Below, piece by piece: positions 45,172 through 54,004 of a stretch of 61,003 bases of DNA. Below the pieces are notes generated by a model that ran no database searches, was not told the DNA's origin, and was given only the letters and a program-made list of their open reading frames with translations. Position numbers and translations under genes: made by a program. The DNA comes from Caldilineaceae bacterium (GTDB lineage Bacteria; Chloroflexota; Anaerolineae; Caldilineales; Caldilineaceae), in NCBI GenBank assembly GCA_026989655.1, contig JALSIX010000085.1:1-61003 (forward strand), in the 5' to 3' direction. Positions within the stretch are counted from its first letter, which is position 1. Each line of letters starts with the position of its first letter.

Positions 45172-45852
45172 TCAGCGCAGGTAGTAGGTCATGTGCTGGA
45201 AGTGGATTACGGGATCGATGTACTCCACCCGCACGGACGGGGGGACCTTCAGGGTGGTGGGCGCGTAGCAGAGGATGGCCCGGATCCCGGCCTCCACCAG
45301 CATGTCGGCCACCCGTTGCGCGGCATGGGCCGGCACCGCGATGACCGCGATCTTCACCCCCTCTTCCCGGATCCGAGCACTCAGCCGGGCACAGTCCTCC
45401 ACCACCAGGCCCGGAGCCACCTCCTTGCCGATCTTCCCTGGGTCCTCGTCGCAGATAGCCACGATCTGGAACCCTCGCTTGGCGAAACCCTGGTAGTTGG
45501 CGATGGCTGTGCCCAGGGAGCCGGCTCCCACCACCACCACCGGCCAGGTGTGATCCACGTTGAGGATCTTCTCCAGTTGGCGACAGAGATAGGTCACGTT
45601 GTACCCGGTCCCCTGTTTGCCGAACTCGCCGAAGTGGCTCAGGTCCTTTCGGATCTGCGCGGAGCTGATGCCCAGGATCTGGCCCAACTCCTGGCTGGAG
45701 GTGATCTCCTTGCCCTCCGCGGTCATCTGGCGCAGGGTTCGCAGGTAGATGGGCAGGCGCCCGATCACGATGTCGGGGATCTCGTCCCTGCGGGGTTTCT
45801 TCCGGTTCCGGGTTCGGTTGTTTCGGGCCGGGGGATATGAAGTCGAGGACAT
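45172..45852 (-). CDS. rex: redox-sensing transcriptional repressor Rex
   Basis: 226 residues. The N-terminal winged helix reads [30 protein letters not shown] and [16 protein letters not shown] (about 30-85), almost diagnostic of Rex. The Rossmann NAD(H)-binding domain is [16 protein letters not shown] (about 105-120) and the C-terminal swapped helix is present ([10 protein letters not shown]). Rex represses fermentative and respiratory genes when NADH/NAD is low and releases DNA when NADH is high. Start ATG 45852 has GAGGAG upstream. A Rex half-site lies over its own promoter. Confidence 0.95.
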   Translation of the reverse strand: MSSTSYPPARNNRTRNRKKPRRDEIPDIVIGRLPIYLRTLRQMTAEGKEITSSQELGQILGISSAQIRKDLSHFGEFGKQGTGYNVTYLCRQLEKILNVDHTWPVVVVGAGSLGTAIANYQGFAKRGFQIVAICDEDPGKIGKEVAPGLVVEDCARLSARIREEGVKIAVIAVPAHAAQRVADMLVEAGIRAILCYAPTTLKVPPSVRVEYIDPVIHFQHMTYYLR

Positions 45853-45927
45853 AGCGGGCTCCTCGGGTCGGGTGAGAGGCTCGGCTCAGCGGCTGTCTCC
45901 AGATGTCGTATGGGATCCATTTCGTAC

Positions 45928-45956
45928 ATTTTATCACAATTCAAGGTGCCACCCAA
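45928..45956 (-). promoter_or_regulatory. rex promoter with embedded Rex half-site
   Basis: On the minus strand TTGGGT (45951-45956), 17 bp, TAAAAT (45928-45933). TTGTGA, the conserved half of the Rex operator, directly abuts the -10 (45934-45939). The second half of the expected inverted repeat is poorly kept. Autoregulation is inference. The rest of 45853-46194 carries features listed separately and no gene. Confidence 0.45.
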
Positions 45957-46078
45957 TCCGCGGGCAGTGCCGATGCCCTGGGTGGGGCTCTCGGACCGGC
46001 TCCAAGGCCATTCCCGAGATCGTGGAGATGGAGGTGGTCCTGTCTCATCAAGGGATACGGACCCCTCCTCTATGGGGA

Positions 46079-46098
46079 ATGTCGACGGGGATGTCGAC
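46079..46098. repeat. ATGTCGAC direct repeat upstream of the cysteine-array gene
   Basis: ATGTCGAC occurs at 46079-46086 and 46091-46098, 12 bp apart, each containing the palindrome GTCGAC. It lies 25-45 bp upstream of the TATAAT at 46123, a place where an activator could bind. Confidence 0.4.
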
Positions 46099-46122
46099 CA
46101 TGAAGGGCCGATCACCTTGTAG

Positions 46123-46128
46123 TATAAT
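46123..46128 (+). promoter_or_regulatory. TATAAT -10 box of the cysteine-array operon
   Basis: Perfect TATAAT without a recognisable -35 hexamer, which would fit an activated promoter. It is 67 bp upstream of ATG 46195. Confidence 0.5.
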
Positions 46129-46154
46129 GGGGGGAATTCGTCCGAGCAGGGAGG

Positions 46155-46177
46155 CCCCGAGCCCCAGAGGCTCGGGG
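46155..46177 (+). promoter_or_regulatory. leader hairpin abutting the ribosome binding site
   Basis: CCCCGAGCC, loop CCAGA, GGCTCGGGG: a perfect 9-bp stem that ends directly against AAGGAG (46178-46183). There is no T-run, so it is not a terminator. It may protect or modulate translation initiation. Confidence 0.5.
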
Positions 46178-46194
46178 AAGGAGTGAGGCCCGAC

Positions 46195-48360
46195 ATGGCG
46201 CAGGGAGAGGCCCCCGCAGCCCAGGTGGACCGCCCCGGTCCGACGCCTGGTTTCTCCGGCCACATGGGCGAGGACGAGGCCACCGAGGGCCGGTCGTTGT
46301 CGGCCTTCACCGTGGCCTTCTTCGCCACCTTCGGCGCGCACACGGAGTGGCTCCACACCCCTGGGGGGCCGGTGTTGGCCGTGGACCTCCCGCAGGAGCT
46401 CCAGGAGCACTTCGGGCGCCCTCACCTGCGCCTGGTCTTCCACAACGCGGAGGTCACCCGGGAGACGGAGCTGGTGGCCTATGGCAGCCGCCTCTTCGAC
46501 CGGATGATGGACTACCTGGTCCACCGGGGCTCGGCCACGGTGCTGCGGCTGCCGGTCCGCCACCCGGGCGCGGAGGAGCTCCTCCAGGGGCTCCGACCCC
46601 GGAACGGATGGATCGGGGATCTCCGGCTTCGGGAGCGGACTCGGCTTCTCTGCCTCTTCAACTGGCACATCGCCTACCGGGCGGACGAGAAGTGGGAGGA
46701 GCTGGTCGCGGTCCTGGTGGACCAGGAGGGACGACGGCTGGGCCTGTGGGGGGCGGAGGGCGGTCCAACCGTGGAGCGTGAGCCCTTCTCGCCGGAGAGG
46801 CTGCTGGCCGATGGGCAGCCCATGGGACCGGAGGCCCCTGGCCCTCCTCCACTTCCGCCCATGGCCCATCTGGCCCGGTTGGCCCGCGAGGCCCGGAAGC
46901 ACGCGCTGTACTACGCGGACGTCCGCTCGGTGGAATACGAGGCTGCCGTTCTCCCTCGGCTGCACAAGGTCCTGGCCCGGCTGACGAGCTACTACCAGCA
47001 GCAGATCCAGGAGATCCGCGCGGACCACGACCCGGACGGCACCCAACGGCGGCATCTGGCCGAGGACCTGGAGCGGAAGGTCGCGGAGGAGGTGGAGAAC
47101 CACCGGCTGCGGGTGCGGGTGACCCTGGTGAGCTACGCTCTGTTCCACGTGCCGGTAGCCGAGGCCCGGATGCGGCTGGAGGACGGGACCCAGTCCGTCT
47201 CCGTGGAGGTCCGGCTGGACCGCTACACCGGCGTGTTGGAGCCGCCTCCCTGCCATGCCTGTGGCACGGCTCTGGACACGGCCTGGCTCTGTCGAAACGG
47301 CCACCTGGCCTGCGACGGGTGTGTGGAGACGTGTGCGATCTGCGCGCGGACCGTGTGCCGAGGCTGCGGGATCCACCGGTGTCCCGTCTGCACTCGGGGG
47401 CACTGTGATGCGTGTAGTCATCTCTGTTGGGCCTGCGGCGAGCAGATCTGCCCGGACCATGTAGGACACTGCCCGGTCTGCCGCGATCCGGTGTGCCATG
47501 GTTGCCAGGAGCGCTGTCGGGCCTGTGGGGTCCGCCAATGTCGCAGCCACCTGGTGGTGGATGGGGTGAGCGGGGCCTACCTCTGCACCGACTGCGCGGT
47601 CCGGTGTCCGGGGTGCGGAGACTACGTCCTGGAGGTGGACACATGCCAGGTGAGCGGCCAGCGGTTCTGTCGTCGCTGCGGGGACGCCTGTGTCCGTTGT
47701 GGGCGTTGGGTGGGGCTTGGCTTGACTCTGCCCGACGAGGCAGGGCGTCCCGTGTGTCCCCACTGCCTGGTCACGTGCTCTGGGTGTGGTCAGCGGGTGG
47801 TCCACGGTCTCGCCTGTCGGGTCTGTGGGCAGGCGGGGTGCGAACACTGTCTGTCCTCCTGCATGACCTGCGGTGAACGTCTCTGTCCCGACCATGCCCC
47901 GGGGTGTGGGGTCTGCGGTCGGGAGGTGTGCGAGCGCCATGCGCTCTGGGTGGGCGATCCGGCCCAACGTCTGTGTGACGCGTGCGCTGCCGCCTGCGCC
48001 ATCTGTGGCTCCGGCCACGCCCTGGAGGATGCTCGGACCTGCGCCGTGTGCCACGAATCCTATGGGCCCTGTTGTGTGGAGGGCGGGGTGTGTCATACCT
48101 GTCGGGAGCTGGCCGCGCGCGGCGAACCGGTGGCCATCCTGGAGGAGCCGGTGGTGCAGGACCCACGGGTGGCCCACGTGGCCGGGCGCTACCGCTGGGT
48201 CAGGGCGGCCAACCGCCGGGTGCGCCTCTATCTGGGGCGTTTGCCCCAGGACGAGCTCGGGATCCTGCCCGCGGTGCTGGTGGTGGCCGCCGGGGAGAAG
48301 GTCCACCTGGTCCGGCGGCTGTTGGTGCGCCATCTGCTGGGACGGGAGGGAGAGAGGTGA
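46195..48360 (+). CDS. cysteine-rich protein with a long treble-clef/zinc-ribbon-like array; unknown family
   Basis: 721 residues from ATG 46195; AAGGAG is 11-12 nt upstream. The N-terminal region (about 20-200) is mixed alpha/beta with [28 protein letters not shown] and [17 protein letters not shown]; it loosely recalls the accessory region after the motor domain of some SNF2-like helicases (weak). A helical, coiled-coil-prone stretch (about 225-315) follows, rich in Arg and Glu. Residues about 353-640 contain about 56 cysteines, nearly all as CxxC pairs with His at some positions ([22 protein letters not shown]), enough for a dozen or more zinc sites. The C-terminal 80 residues are a basic beta/helix domain. 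No signal peptide or membrane segment. The radical SAM gene overlaps by 4 bp (GTGA), implying a shared process. Function unknown; nucleic-acid binding, protein scaffolding or metal handling are all possible. Confidence 0.7.
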   Translation: MAQGEAPAAQVDRPGPTPGFSGHMGEDEATEGRSLSAFTVAFFATFGAHTEWLHTPGGPVLAVDLPQELQEHFGRPHLRLVFHNAEVTRETELVAYGSRLFDRMMDYLVHRGSATVLRLPVRHPGAEELLQGLRPRNGWIGDLRLRERTRLLCLFNWHIAYRADEKWEELVAVLVDQEGRRLGLWGAEGGPTVEREPFSPERLLADGQPMGPEAPGPPPLPPMAHLARLAREARKHALYYADVRSVEYEAAVLPRLHKVLARLTSYYQQQIQEIRADHDPDGTQRRHLAEDLERKVAEEVENHRLRVRVTLVSYALFHVPVAEARMRLEDGTQSVSVEVRLDRYTGVLEPPPCHACGTALDTAWLCRNGHLACDGCVETCAICARTVCRGCGIHRCPVCTRGHCDACSHLCWACGEQICPDHVGHCPVCRDPVCHGCQERCRACGVRQCRSHLVVDGVSGAYLCTDCAVRCPGCGDYVLEVDTCQVSGQRFCRRCGDACVRCGRWVGLGLTLPDEAGRPVCPHCLVTCSGCGQRVVHGLACRVCGQAGCEHCLSSCMTCGERLCPDHAPGCGVCGREVCERHALWVGDPAQRLCDACAAACAICGSGHALEDARTCAVCHESYGPCCVEGGVCHTCRELAARGEPVAILEEPVVQDPRVAHVAGRYRWVRAANRRVRLYLGRLPQDELGILPAVLVVAAGEKVHLVRRLLVRHLLGREGER

Positions 48361-49214
48361 GCCCTGGAACTCCGGCGGCGAGCGCCCTGGAGCTGTCCGC
48401 GGCGGCGGCCCGGGCCCGACACCACCTGGAGGACTGTCTCCTGTGTCCGTTTCGCTGCGGCGCGGTCCGGTCCACGGGCCAGGGGGTCTGCCGGGTCTCG
48501 TCGGTGAGCTACATCGCCCGGGAGATGTTGCACCTGGGGGAGGAGACGCCTCTGCGGCCGGCCCACGCCATCTTCTTCAGCGGCTGCACGGCCACCTGCC
48601 GTTTCTGTGTCGCGGCCTCCTTCGCCTTTCGCCCCACCTATGGCGTGCCGAGCACGCCGGCGCAGTTGGCCCAGCGGATCCGCCTGCGCCAGGAGCAGGG
48701 GGCCCGCTCCATCTGCTTCATCGGCGGGGATCCGGTGCCCCACATTCCCTTCATCCTGGAGACGTTGGCGGTGTTGGGGCCGGATCGTCGGGTGCCGGTG
48801 GTCTTCAACAGCAACTTCTACATGAGCCCCCAGGCCCTGGAGCTGTTGGCCCCGGCTGTGGACATCTACCTGCCCGATCTGAAGTTCGGCCCGGGGTCGG
48901 GTCTGGAGAGCTGTGGCGAGCGGCTCGGCGGCATGCCCAACTACTGGGCGGTGGTCACGGGGTGCATTCAGGAGGTATGGGCTCGGGGGGCTCGGGTCAT
49001 GGTGCGCCATCTGCTCATGCCGGGCCATTGGAGCTGCTGCACAGAGCCGGTGCTCCACTGGCTGGCGGAGCGTCCGGGATTGGAGGTGAGCCTGCTGGAC
49101 CAGTACGTCCCTCCTGTCCGGGCCCAGGGCCGTCTGGCCGGGTTCCTCGCCCCGGAGGAAGGCGCTCGGGCCAGGGCCCTGGCCCGTCGGCTGCGGCTGT
49201 CGTTGGTGGGGTGA
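48357..49214 (+). CDS. radical SAM protein of the PflX-like (COG1313) group
   Basis: 285 residues; GTG 48357 overlaps the previous stop (GTGA) with GGAGGGAGAG upstream. An N-terminal Cys cluster, [11 protein letters not shown] followed by GVCR (about 31-48), precedes the radical SAM motif GCTATCRFC (Cys 77, 81, 84) within [24 protein letters not shown] and [10 protein letters not shown] match the TIM-barrel strands of this group, known only as 'putative pyruvate formate-lyase activating enzyme, uncharacterised'. The usual CQN after the third Cys is replaced by [13 protein letters not shown]. The extra cysteines could hold an auxiliary cluster. The overlapping gene may encode its substrate or partner. 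Confidence 0.8.
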   Translation: MSPGTPAASALELSAAAARARHHLEDCLLCPFRCGAVRSTGQGVCRVSSVSYIAREMLHLGEETPLRPAHAIFFSGCTATCRFCVAASFAFRPTYGVPSTPAQLAQRIRLRQEQGARSICFIGGDPVPHIPFILETLAVLGPDRRVPVVFNSNFYMSPQALELLAPAVDIYLPDLKFGPGSGLESCGERLGGMPNYWAVVTGCIQEVWARGARVMVRHLLMPGHWSCCTEPVLHWLAERPGLEVSLLDQYVPPVRAQGRLAGFLAPEEGARARALARRLRLSLVG

Positions 49215-49228
49215 GCGCTCCCGGGACC

Positions 49229-49687
49229 TCAGCCGGCCTGGGCCTCGGACTCCTCCAGCTGACGGCGGGCCGCCTCGGTCAGAGGCAGGGGACGGAAGCT
49301 TGCGATGGGCCGGCGACGGCCGTTCTGCAGCCCCTGGGACTCCTCGCAGATCGCGCCGGATCCGGTGGCCACCACCGTCTCATCCACAGGCAGGGTGGTG
49401 TCCACAACGCTGTTCACCGATCCGTACGGGTTCTCGACCCAGCCGTCCGCGTGGTAGTCCGTCTGCCATTCGCCGTCCACCAGGTAACGGAACTGGTACT
49501 GTCGGCCAGCGGGCAGTTCCAGCACAGCCCGCCAGACACCGTCTCGTCCCTGGATGAAGGGCGTGACATGGGTCTGCCAGTCGTTGAAATCGCCGACCAA
49601 GAAGATCCGATCGGCCCAGATGCAGGCGGGGAGCTCGAAGACCACGGTGACGTACCCGGGTTTGCGGGATGGCATCTTGTGGATCAT
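49229..49687 (-). CDS. CBM48-type (isoamylase N-terminal/AMPK glycogen-binding) domain protein
   Basis: 152 residues from ATG 49687 with AGGAGG upstream. The single domain (about 12-100) reads VTVVFELPACIWADRIFLVG, DFNDWQ, GVWRAVLELPAGRQYQFRYL and VDGEWQTDYHADGWVENPYG, the classic CBM48/GBD pattern that binds alpha-glucan. The C-terminal 50 residues are polar, with a helical PLTEAARRQLEESEAQ end. No catalytic module is present, so it is a stand-alone glycogen/starch-binding or adaptor protein. Its end faces the radical SAM gene across 14 bp. Confidence 0.85.
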   Translation of the reverse strand: MIHKMPSRKPGYVTVVFELPACIWADRIFLVGDFNDWQTHVTPFIQGRDGVWRAVLELPAGRQYQFRYLVDGEWQTDYHADGWVENPYGSVNSVVDTTLPVDETVVATGSGAICEESQGLQNGRRRPIASFRPLPLTEAARRQLEESEAQAG

Positions 49688-49886
49688 GGAAGCGGGCCTC
49701 CTGGAACCGACTACCTCCCTCCACATGCCATCATAGCACATCGCGAAGCGCCATTTCAAGAAGATTTGTATGCATTTCAGTATAAGTTCTGTCGGCCATC
49801 TTCCCTGGGCCGATCGGCATAGGGCGATCGCCCGAGAGGGCCGTTTCGGGGAGAGGGCTCCTGGCTCCAGGGATGGGCGTCTCCGG

Positions 49887-51032
49887 GTGACCCTGGACAT
49901 CGGTCCCGCGGTCCACCAGGGGGCGGGGTTGGCCCGGTATGCGGCCCGGTTGGCCCTGTACCTGGCCCGGGAGCACGCCCATCGGCTCCAGGTGCACCTG
50001 TTCTTCAACGCCCACAGCGGCCATGGGCCGCCGGATGCCCTGGGCCACCTCCCACGGACCGCCGTGCAGATGGGCCAGCACGCCTGGCGTCTGGGCGCCC
50101 TGGCCAGCCAACTCCTCGGCCGGCCGTGGCTGGAGCGGCACCTGCCCTCGGGGCATCTCTACCACGCCACCGAACACCTGTTGCCCTGTCTGAGGCGGCC
50201 CACGGTCCTCACCGTCCACGATCTGATCTTCGAGGCCTACCCCCAGCATCACACCTGGACCAACCGGGCCTTTCTGCGGGTGGCCATGCCCCTCTTCGTG
50301 CGGCGGGCCACGGCCATCCTGGCGGTGAGCCGGCACACCCGGCGGGATCTGGTGGAGCGTTACCGCACGCCTTCCACCAAGATCCACGTGGTGTACGAGG
50401 GGGTGGACAGCCGCTTCGCCCCTGTAGGCCTGGCAGGAGTCCGGGCCCTGCGACAACGGTACAGCCCGGACCGTCCCTACCTGCTCATGGTGGGCACCCT
50501 GGAACCCCGGAAGAACCACATCACGGCCTTTCGGGCCTTGGCCCGGCTGAAGGCCCAGGGCTTTCCCCATCGGCTGCTGGTGGTGGGCGGCCGGGGTTGG
50601 CTGTTCGAACCGGTGCAGCGCCAGGTGGAGGCCCTGGGCCTCCAGGGGGATGTGGCCTTTGTGGGCCGTGTGGCGGACGCGGAGCTCCCCGGTCTCTACA
50701 CGGGGGCCGATTGTTTCCTGCTCCCCAGCCTCTACGAGGGGTTTGGCCTGCCCCTCCTGGAGGCCATGGCCTGCGGTGCCCCTGTGGTCTGTTCCAATGT
50801 GAGCAGCCTGCCGGAGATCGCGGGCTCTGCAGCCCTGTTGGTGGCACCGCAGGACGACGAGGCCTTGGCTGAGGCCGTTCGACGTGTCCTGACCGAGCCC
50901 GGATTGGCCGAACACCTGCGCCAGGCCGGTCGGCTGCGGGCCGCTCCGTTCCGCTGGGAGCGGACTGCAGCCGAGACCCTGGCCGTGTACCAGGAGGTGG
51001 TGGACCGAGCCCGGACCAGGGCGCCACGTTGA
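49887..51032 (+). CDS. family 4 glycosyltransferase
   Basis: 381 residues if GTG 49887 (VTLDIGPAVHQGAGLARY) is the start, which fits the GT4 N-terminus; an ATG at 49770 would add 39 residues but lies in AT-rich, promoter-like sequence (TATAAG at 49781). GT4 motifs: VLTVHDLIFEAYP, ILAVSRHTRRDLVERY, VVYEGVD, YLLMVGTLEPRKNH, VVGGRGWLF, VAFVGRVADAELPGLYTGAD, LLPSLYEGFGLPLLEAMACG (E-x7-E type) and APVVCSNVSSLPEIAG. It is a retaining nucleotide-sugar transferase for a glycolipid or surface glycan. Soluble or peripheral. Its stop overlaps the TTGACA of the next operon promoter. Confidence 0.8.
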   Translation: MTLDIGPAVHQGAGLARYAARLALYLAREHAHRLQVHLFFNAHSGHGPPDALGHLPRTAVQMGQHAWRLGALASQLLGRPWLERHLPSGHLYHATEHLLPCLRRPTVLTVHDLIFEAYPQHHTWTNRAFLRVAMPLFVRRATAILAVSRHTRRDLVERYRTPSTKIHVVYEGVDSRFAPVGLAGVRALRQRYSPDRPYLLMVGTLEPRKNHITAFRALARLKAQGFPHRLLVVGGRGWLFEPVQRQVEALGLQGDVAFVGRVADAELPGLYTGADCFLLPSLYEGFGLPLLEAMACGAPVVCSNVSSLPEIAGSAALLVAPQDDEALAEAVRRVLTEPGLAEHLRQAGRLRAAPFRWERTAAETLAVYQEVVDRARTRAPR

Positions 51033-51057
51033 CATTGGACCGGGCTTGTGTTACTTT
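51029..51057 (+). promoter_or_regulatory. candidate promoter of the ABC-2 exporter operon
   Basis: TTGACA (51029-51034), 17 bp, TACTTT (51052-51057). The -35 overlaps the stop codon of the upstream glycosyltransferase. The -10 is weak. Confidence 0.45.
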
Positions 51058-51081
51058 CCCAGGGTCGACCCCAGGTACATC

Positions 51082-51113
51082 TTGTTCCGGTAACTCGTTG
51101 TTCCGGTATCTCG
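51082..51113 (+). repeat. 16-bp tandem direct repeat in the exporter leader
   Basis: TTGTTCCGGTAACTCG (51082-51097) is followed without gap by TTGTTCCGGTATCTCG (51098-51113), 15 of 16 identical. It lies between the promoter and the ATG at 51127, ending 13 bp before it: an operator or mRNA-level control site. Confidence 0.75.
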
Positions 51114-51126
51114 ACAACGGAGTCCC

Positions 51127-52155
51127 ATGGCATCCCCCGTGATCCAGGTCCACGACCTGCGCAAGATCTACATGGTGGGCGAGCGGGAGGCCGGCGTGCT
51201 GGCCGCGGTCCGCAGCCTGGTCCGGCGTCGCACCCGTGCCATCCGGGCGGTGGACGGCATCACCTTTCACGTGGATGCGGGGGAGATCGTGGGCTTCCTG
51301 GGGCCCAACGGCGCGGGCAAGACCACCACCCTGAAGATGTTGGCCGGCCTGCTCCACCCCACGGAGGGCGACGCCCGGGTCCTGGGCTTTCGCCCCTGGG
51401 AACGAGACCGGGAGTACCTGCGCCGCATGACTCTGGTCATGGGCCAGCGCAACCAGCTCATCTGGGACATCCCGGTCGTTGACTCCTTCGAGCTGAACCG
51501 GGCCATCTACAACATCCCCCCGGAGGCGTATCGGCAGACGGTGGAGGAGCTGGTGGCCCTGTTGGAGCTGGGGCCTCTGCTCCACAAGCCCGTACGCAAT
51601 CTCTCCCTGGGCGAGCGGATGAAATGCGAGATCGCGGCCTCCCTCCTCCATCGGCCCCGGGTGCTCTTCCTGGACGAGCCCACCATCGGCCTGGACGTGA
51701 CCATGCAGCGGCGCATCCGGGGCTTTGTGGCCGAGTACAACCGGCGCACCGGGGCCACGGTCCTGCTCACCAGCCACTACATGGCCGACGTGGAGGCGCT
51801 GTGCAGGCGGGTCATCGTCATCCATCACGGCGTGCTCCTCTTCGATGGGGCCCTGGAGGCCCTGGTGGAGCGCTTCTCCCCGTTCAAGCTCATCACCGTG
51901 GAGCTGGCGGACCTCCCGGCCCGGGATCTCTCGGCCTACGGCCAGGTGGTGCGCCAGGACGAGGGAACCGTGACCCTGCGGGTCCCCAAGGCCATCACGC
52001 CCGAGGTCACCGGCCGCCTCCTGGCCGATCTGGAGGTCCTGGACCTGACCGTGCAGGATCCACCCATTGAGGAGGTCATCGAACAGGTCTTTGCCCAGCC
52101 CGAGGAGACGACCTTGGCGACGGGCAACGGGGAGCTCCGGCCGGAGCTCCTGTAG
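51127..52155 (+). CDS. ABC-2 type exporter ATPase (COG4586-like)
   Basis: 342 residues. Walker A FLGPNGAGKTTTLKML (about 58-73), Q-loop VMGQRNQLIWDIPVVDSFEL, signature LSLGERMKCEIAASLL (LSLGE variant typical of this subgroup), Walker B VLFLDEPTIGLDV, H-loop LLTSHYMADVEAL. A C-terminal domain of about 110 residues ends the protein. Together with the two following permeases it forms the common COG4586/4587/3694 triad, an exporter of unknown substrate. GGAG upstream of the start. Confidence 0.9.
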   Translation: MASPVIQVHDLRKIYMVGEREAGVLAAVRSLVRRRTRAIRAVDGITFHVDAGEIVGFLGPNGAGKTTTLKMLAGLLHPTEGDARVLGFRPWERDREYLRRMTLVMGQRNQLIWDIPVVDSFELNRAIYNIPPEAYRQTVEELVALLELGPLLHKPVRNLSLGERMKCEIAASLLHRPRVLFLDEPTIGLDVTMQRRIRGFVAEYNRRTGATVLLTSHYMADVEALCRRVIVIHHGVLLFDGALEALVERFSPFKLITVELADLPARDLSAYGQVVRQDEGTVTLRVPKAITPEVTGRLLADLEVLDLTVQDPPIEEVIEQVFAQPEETTLATGNGELRPELL

Positions 52156-52196
52156 GGAGGGTTCTTTCGGGGCCACGTGTCCTTCCATCGCCGACC

Positions 52197-53021
52197 ATGA
52201 CCGCCATCCTGACCCCGTTCCAGAACCTCTGCGCGATCTACCGGGGCTTCTTCCGCACCTCCCTGGCCGTCCAGTTCCAGTACCGGGTGGCCATGCTCAT
52301 CTGGCTGTTGGGCGGGATCATGGAGCCCCTGGTCTACCTGGTGGTGTGGACCACAGTGGCCCAGCAGCAGGGCGGGGCCGTGGGCGGCTTCACGGTCCAG
52401 GAGTTCGCGGCCTACTACATCGGTGCCATGCTGGTGAACCACGCGGTCTTCACCTGGATCATGTGGGAGTACGACTACCGCATTCGCAGCGGGGAGTTCT
52501 CCGCCACCCTGCTCCGGCCCATCCACCCCATCCACCGGGACATCGCGGAGAACCTGGCCTACAAGGTGCTCACCCTGGCGGTCATGCTGCCGGCCGCGCT
52601 GCTCCTGGCCTGGATCTTCCAACCCCGCTGGGCACCCCAGCCCTGGGCCCTGGCCCTCTTCCCCCTGGCCCTGGTCCTGGCCTTCTTCACCCGTTTCTTC
52701 CTGGACTGGAGCCTGGCCATGGCCGCCTTCTGGACCACCCGGATCAATGCCATCAACCAGGCCTACTTCGTGGTGCTCATCTTCTTCGCCGGGCGGGTGG
52801 CCCCCCTGGATCTCTTCCCAGAGGCGGTGCAACGGCTGGCCCTGGTCCTGCCCTTTCGTTGGATGTTGGCCTTCCCGGTGGAGCTGATCCTGGGGCGGCT
52901 CACCCTGGCCGAGGCCCTGGGCGGGATGGTCGCCCAGCTCATCTGGATCGGCCTGGGCCTGATCCTGGCCCGCACGATCTACCGGGCGGGCATTCGCCGC
53001 TACGCGGCCTTCGGCGCGTAG
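52197..53021 (+). CDS. ABC-2 type exporter permease (COG4587-like)
   Basis: 274 residues with six hydrophobic segments (about 30-50, 65-90, 115-140, 150-170, 185-205, 240-262). Family phrases: SLAVQFQYRVAMLIWLLGGI, EFAAYYIGAMLVNHAVFTWI, RIRSGEFSATLLRPIHPIH and LPFRWMLAFPVELILG. It is one of two non-identical permeases of the triad. No Shine-Dalgarno directly upstream of ATG 52197, although GGGAGGG follows the ATPase stop 36 bp earlier. Confidence 0.85.
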   Translation: MTAILTPFQNLCAIYRGFFRTSLAVQFQYRVAMLIWLLGGIMEPLVYLVVWTTVAQQQGGAVGGFTVQEFAAYYIGAMLVNHAVFTWIMWEYDYRIRSGEFSATLLRPIHPIHRDIAENLAYKVLTLAVMLPAALLLAWIFQPRWAPQPWALALFPLALVLAFFTRFFLDWSLAMAAFWTTRINAINQAYFVVLIFFAGRVAPLDLFPEAVQRLALVLPFRWMLAFPVELILGRLTLAEALGGMVAQLIWIGLGLILARTIYRAGIRRYAAFGA

Positions 53022-53060
53022 GGCGAACGAGGAGGGGACGAGCCCTGCACGCTTTCCCAT

Positions 53061-53151
53061 TTCACGCTTCACGTCTCACGTCTCACGTTTCACGCTTCAC
53101 GTCTCACGTCTCACGTTTCACGCTTCACGTTTCACGTTTCACGTTTCCCGC
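53061..53151 (+). repeat. heptanucleotide tandem array (YTCACGY)x13
   Basis: Thirteen 7-bp units in perfect register: TTCACGC, TTCACGT, CTCACGT, CTCACGT, then the same four again, then TTCACGC, TTCACGT three times and TTCCCGC. A 28-bp higher-order period is visible in the first eight units. It fills the spacer between the two permease genes and replaces any Shine-Dalgarno for the second. Confidence 0.9.
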
Positions 53152-53162
53152 ATCACTCGACC

Positions 53163-53948
53163 ATGCACTACCTGCGTCTCTTCCTCACCTACCTGAAGCT
53201 GGGCCTCCTGGCCGAGCTGGAGTACCGGGCCAACTTCTGGATCCAGTTGGTGCAGACGGCCATGGAGCTGGCCCTGGCCCTGGGGGGGCTGGCGGTGGTC
53301 TTCCGCCACACCGGGGATCTGGGCGGCTGGCGTCCCGCGGAGCTCCTGGCCCTGTTGGGGGTCTATTTCCTCATCGGCGGCCTGATCCGCACCATGGTGC
53401 GTCCCTCCATGCAGAAGTTCATGGAGGACATCCGCAAGGGCACCCTGGACTTCACCCTGACCAAGCCCGCGGATGCCCAGGTGTTGGTGAGCATCCAGCG
53501 GTTCGAGCTCTGGAAGATCACCGATGTGGGGGTGGGGATTGCCCTGCTGGCCATCGCCCTGGGTCGTCTGAGCGACAGCGTGGGGCCTCTCCAGGCAGCC
53601 ATGTTCGGGCTCACCCTGCTCAGCGGTGGCCTCATCGTCTACAGCGTCTGGCTGATCCTGGCCACCTTCTCCTTCTGGTTCGTGAAGGTGGAGAACATCC
53701 TGGTCATCTTCATGACCATGTACGAGGCGGCCCGCTGGCCGGTGACCATCTATCCCCCATGGCTGCGTTGGATCCTGACCTTCCTCATCCCGGTGGCCTT
53801 CGCCACCACCGTGCCGGCCCAGGCGGTCACCGGCCGGATGGATCCGACCACTTTGGGCATCGCGGCCGGCATGGCCGGGATCCTGTTGGTGGTCTCCCGG
53901 GCCTTCTGGCTCTACGGCCTGCGTTTCTACTCCGGCGCCTCTGCGTGA
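53163..53948 (+). CDS. ABC-2 type exporter permease (COG3694-like)
   Basis: 261 residues with six hydrophobic segments. Characteristic phrases: LRLFLTYLKLGLLAELEYRA, YFLIGGLIRTMVRPSMQKFM, DIRKGTLDFTLTKPADAQVL, WFVKVENILVIFMTMYEAAR, ARWPVTIYPPWLRWILTFLI and VPAQAVTGRM. Second permease of the exporter triad. ATG 53163 lies 11 bp after the heptamer array and has no Shine-Dalgarno. Confidence 0.85.
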   Translation: MHYLRLFLTYLKLGLLAELEYRANFWIQLVQTAMELALALGGLAVVFRHTGDLGGWRPAELLALLGVYFLIGGLIRTMVRPSMQKFMEDIRKGTLDFTLTKPADAQVLVSIQRFELWKITDVGVGIALLAIALGRLSDSVGPLQAAMFGLTLLSGGLIVYSVWLILATFSFWFVKVENILVIFMTMYEAARWPVTIYPPWLRWILTFLIPVAFATTVPAQAVTGRMDPTTLGIAAGMAGILLVVSRAFWLYGLRFYSGASA

Positions 53949-54004
53949 TGGGGGGGCGACAGCCGCCTGGGAGCCGTATCCTGTCCATCCAAGGAGTCCT
54001 GCAG

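Noticed and set aside
46048-48333. A 761-codon open frame opposite the cysteine-array gene
   Set aside because: No domain or start signal; the plus frame has regular CxxC spacing, a ribosome binding site and a GTGA link to the next gene.
53061-53151. CRISPR array
   Set aside because: Units are 7 bp and contiguous with no spacers; no cas genes nearby.
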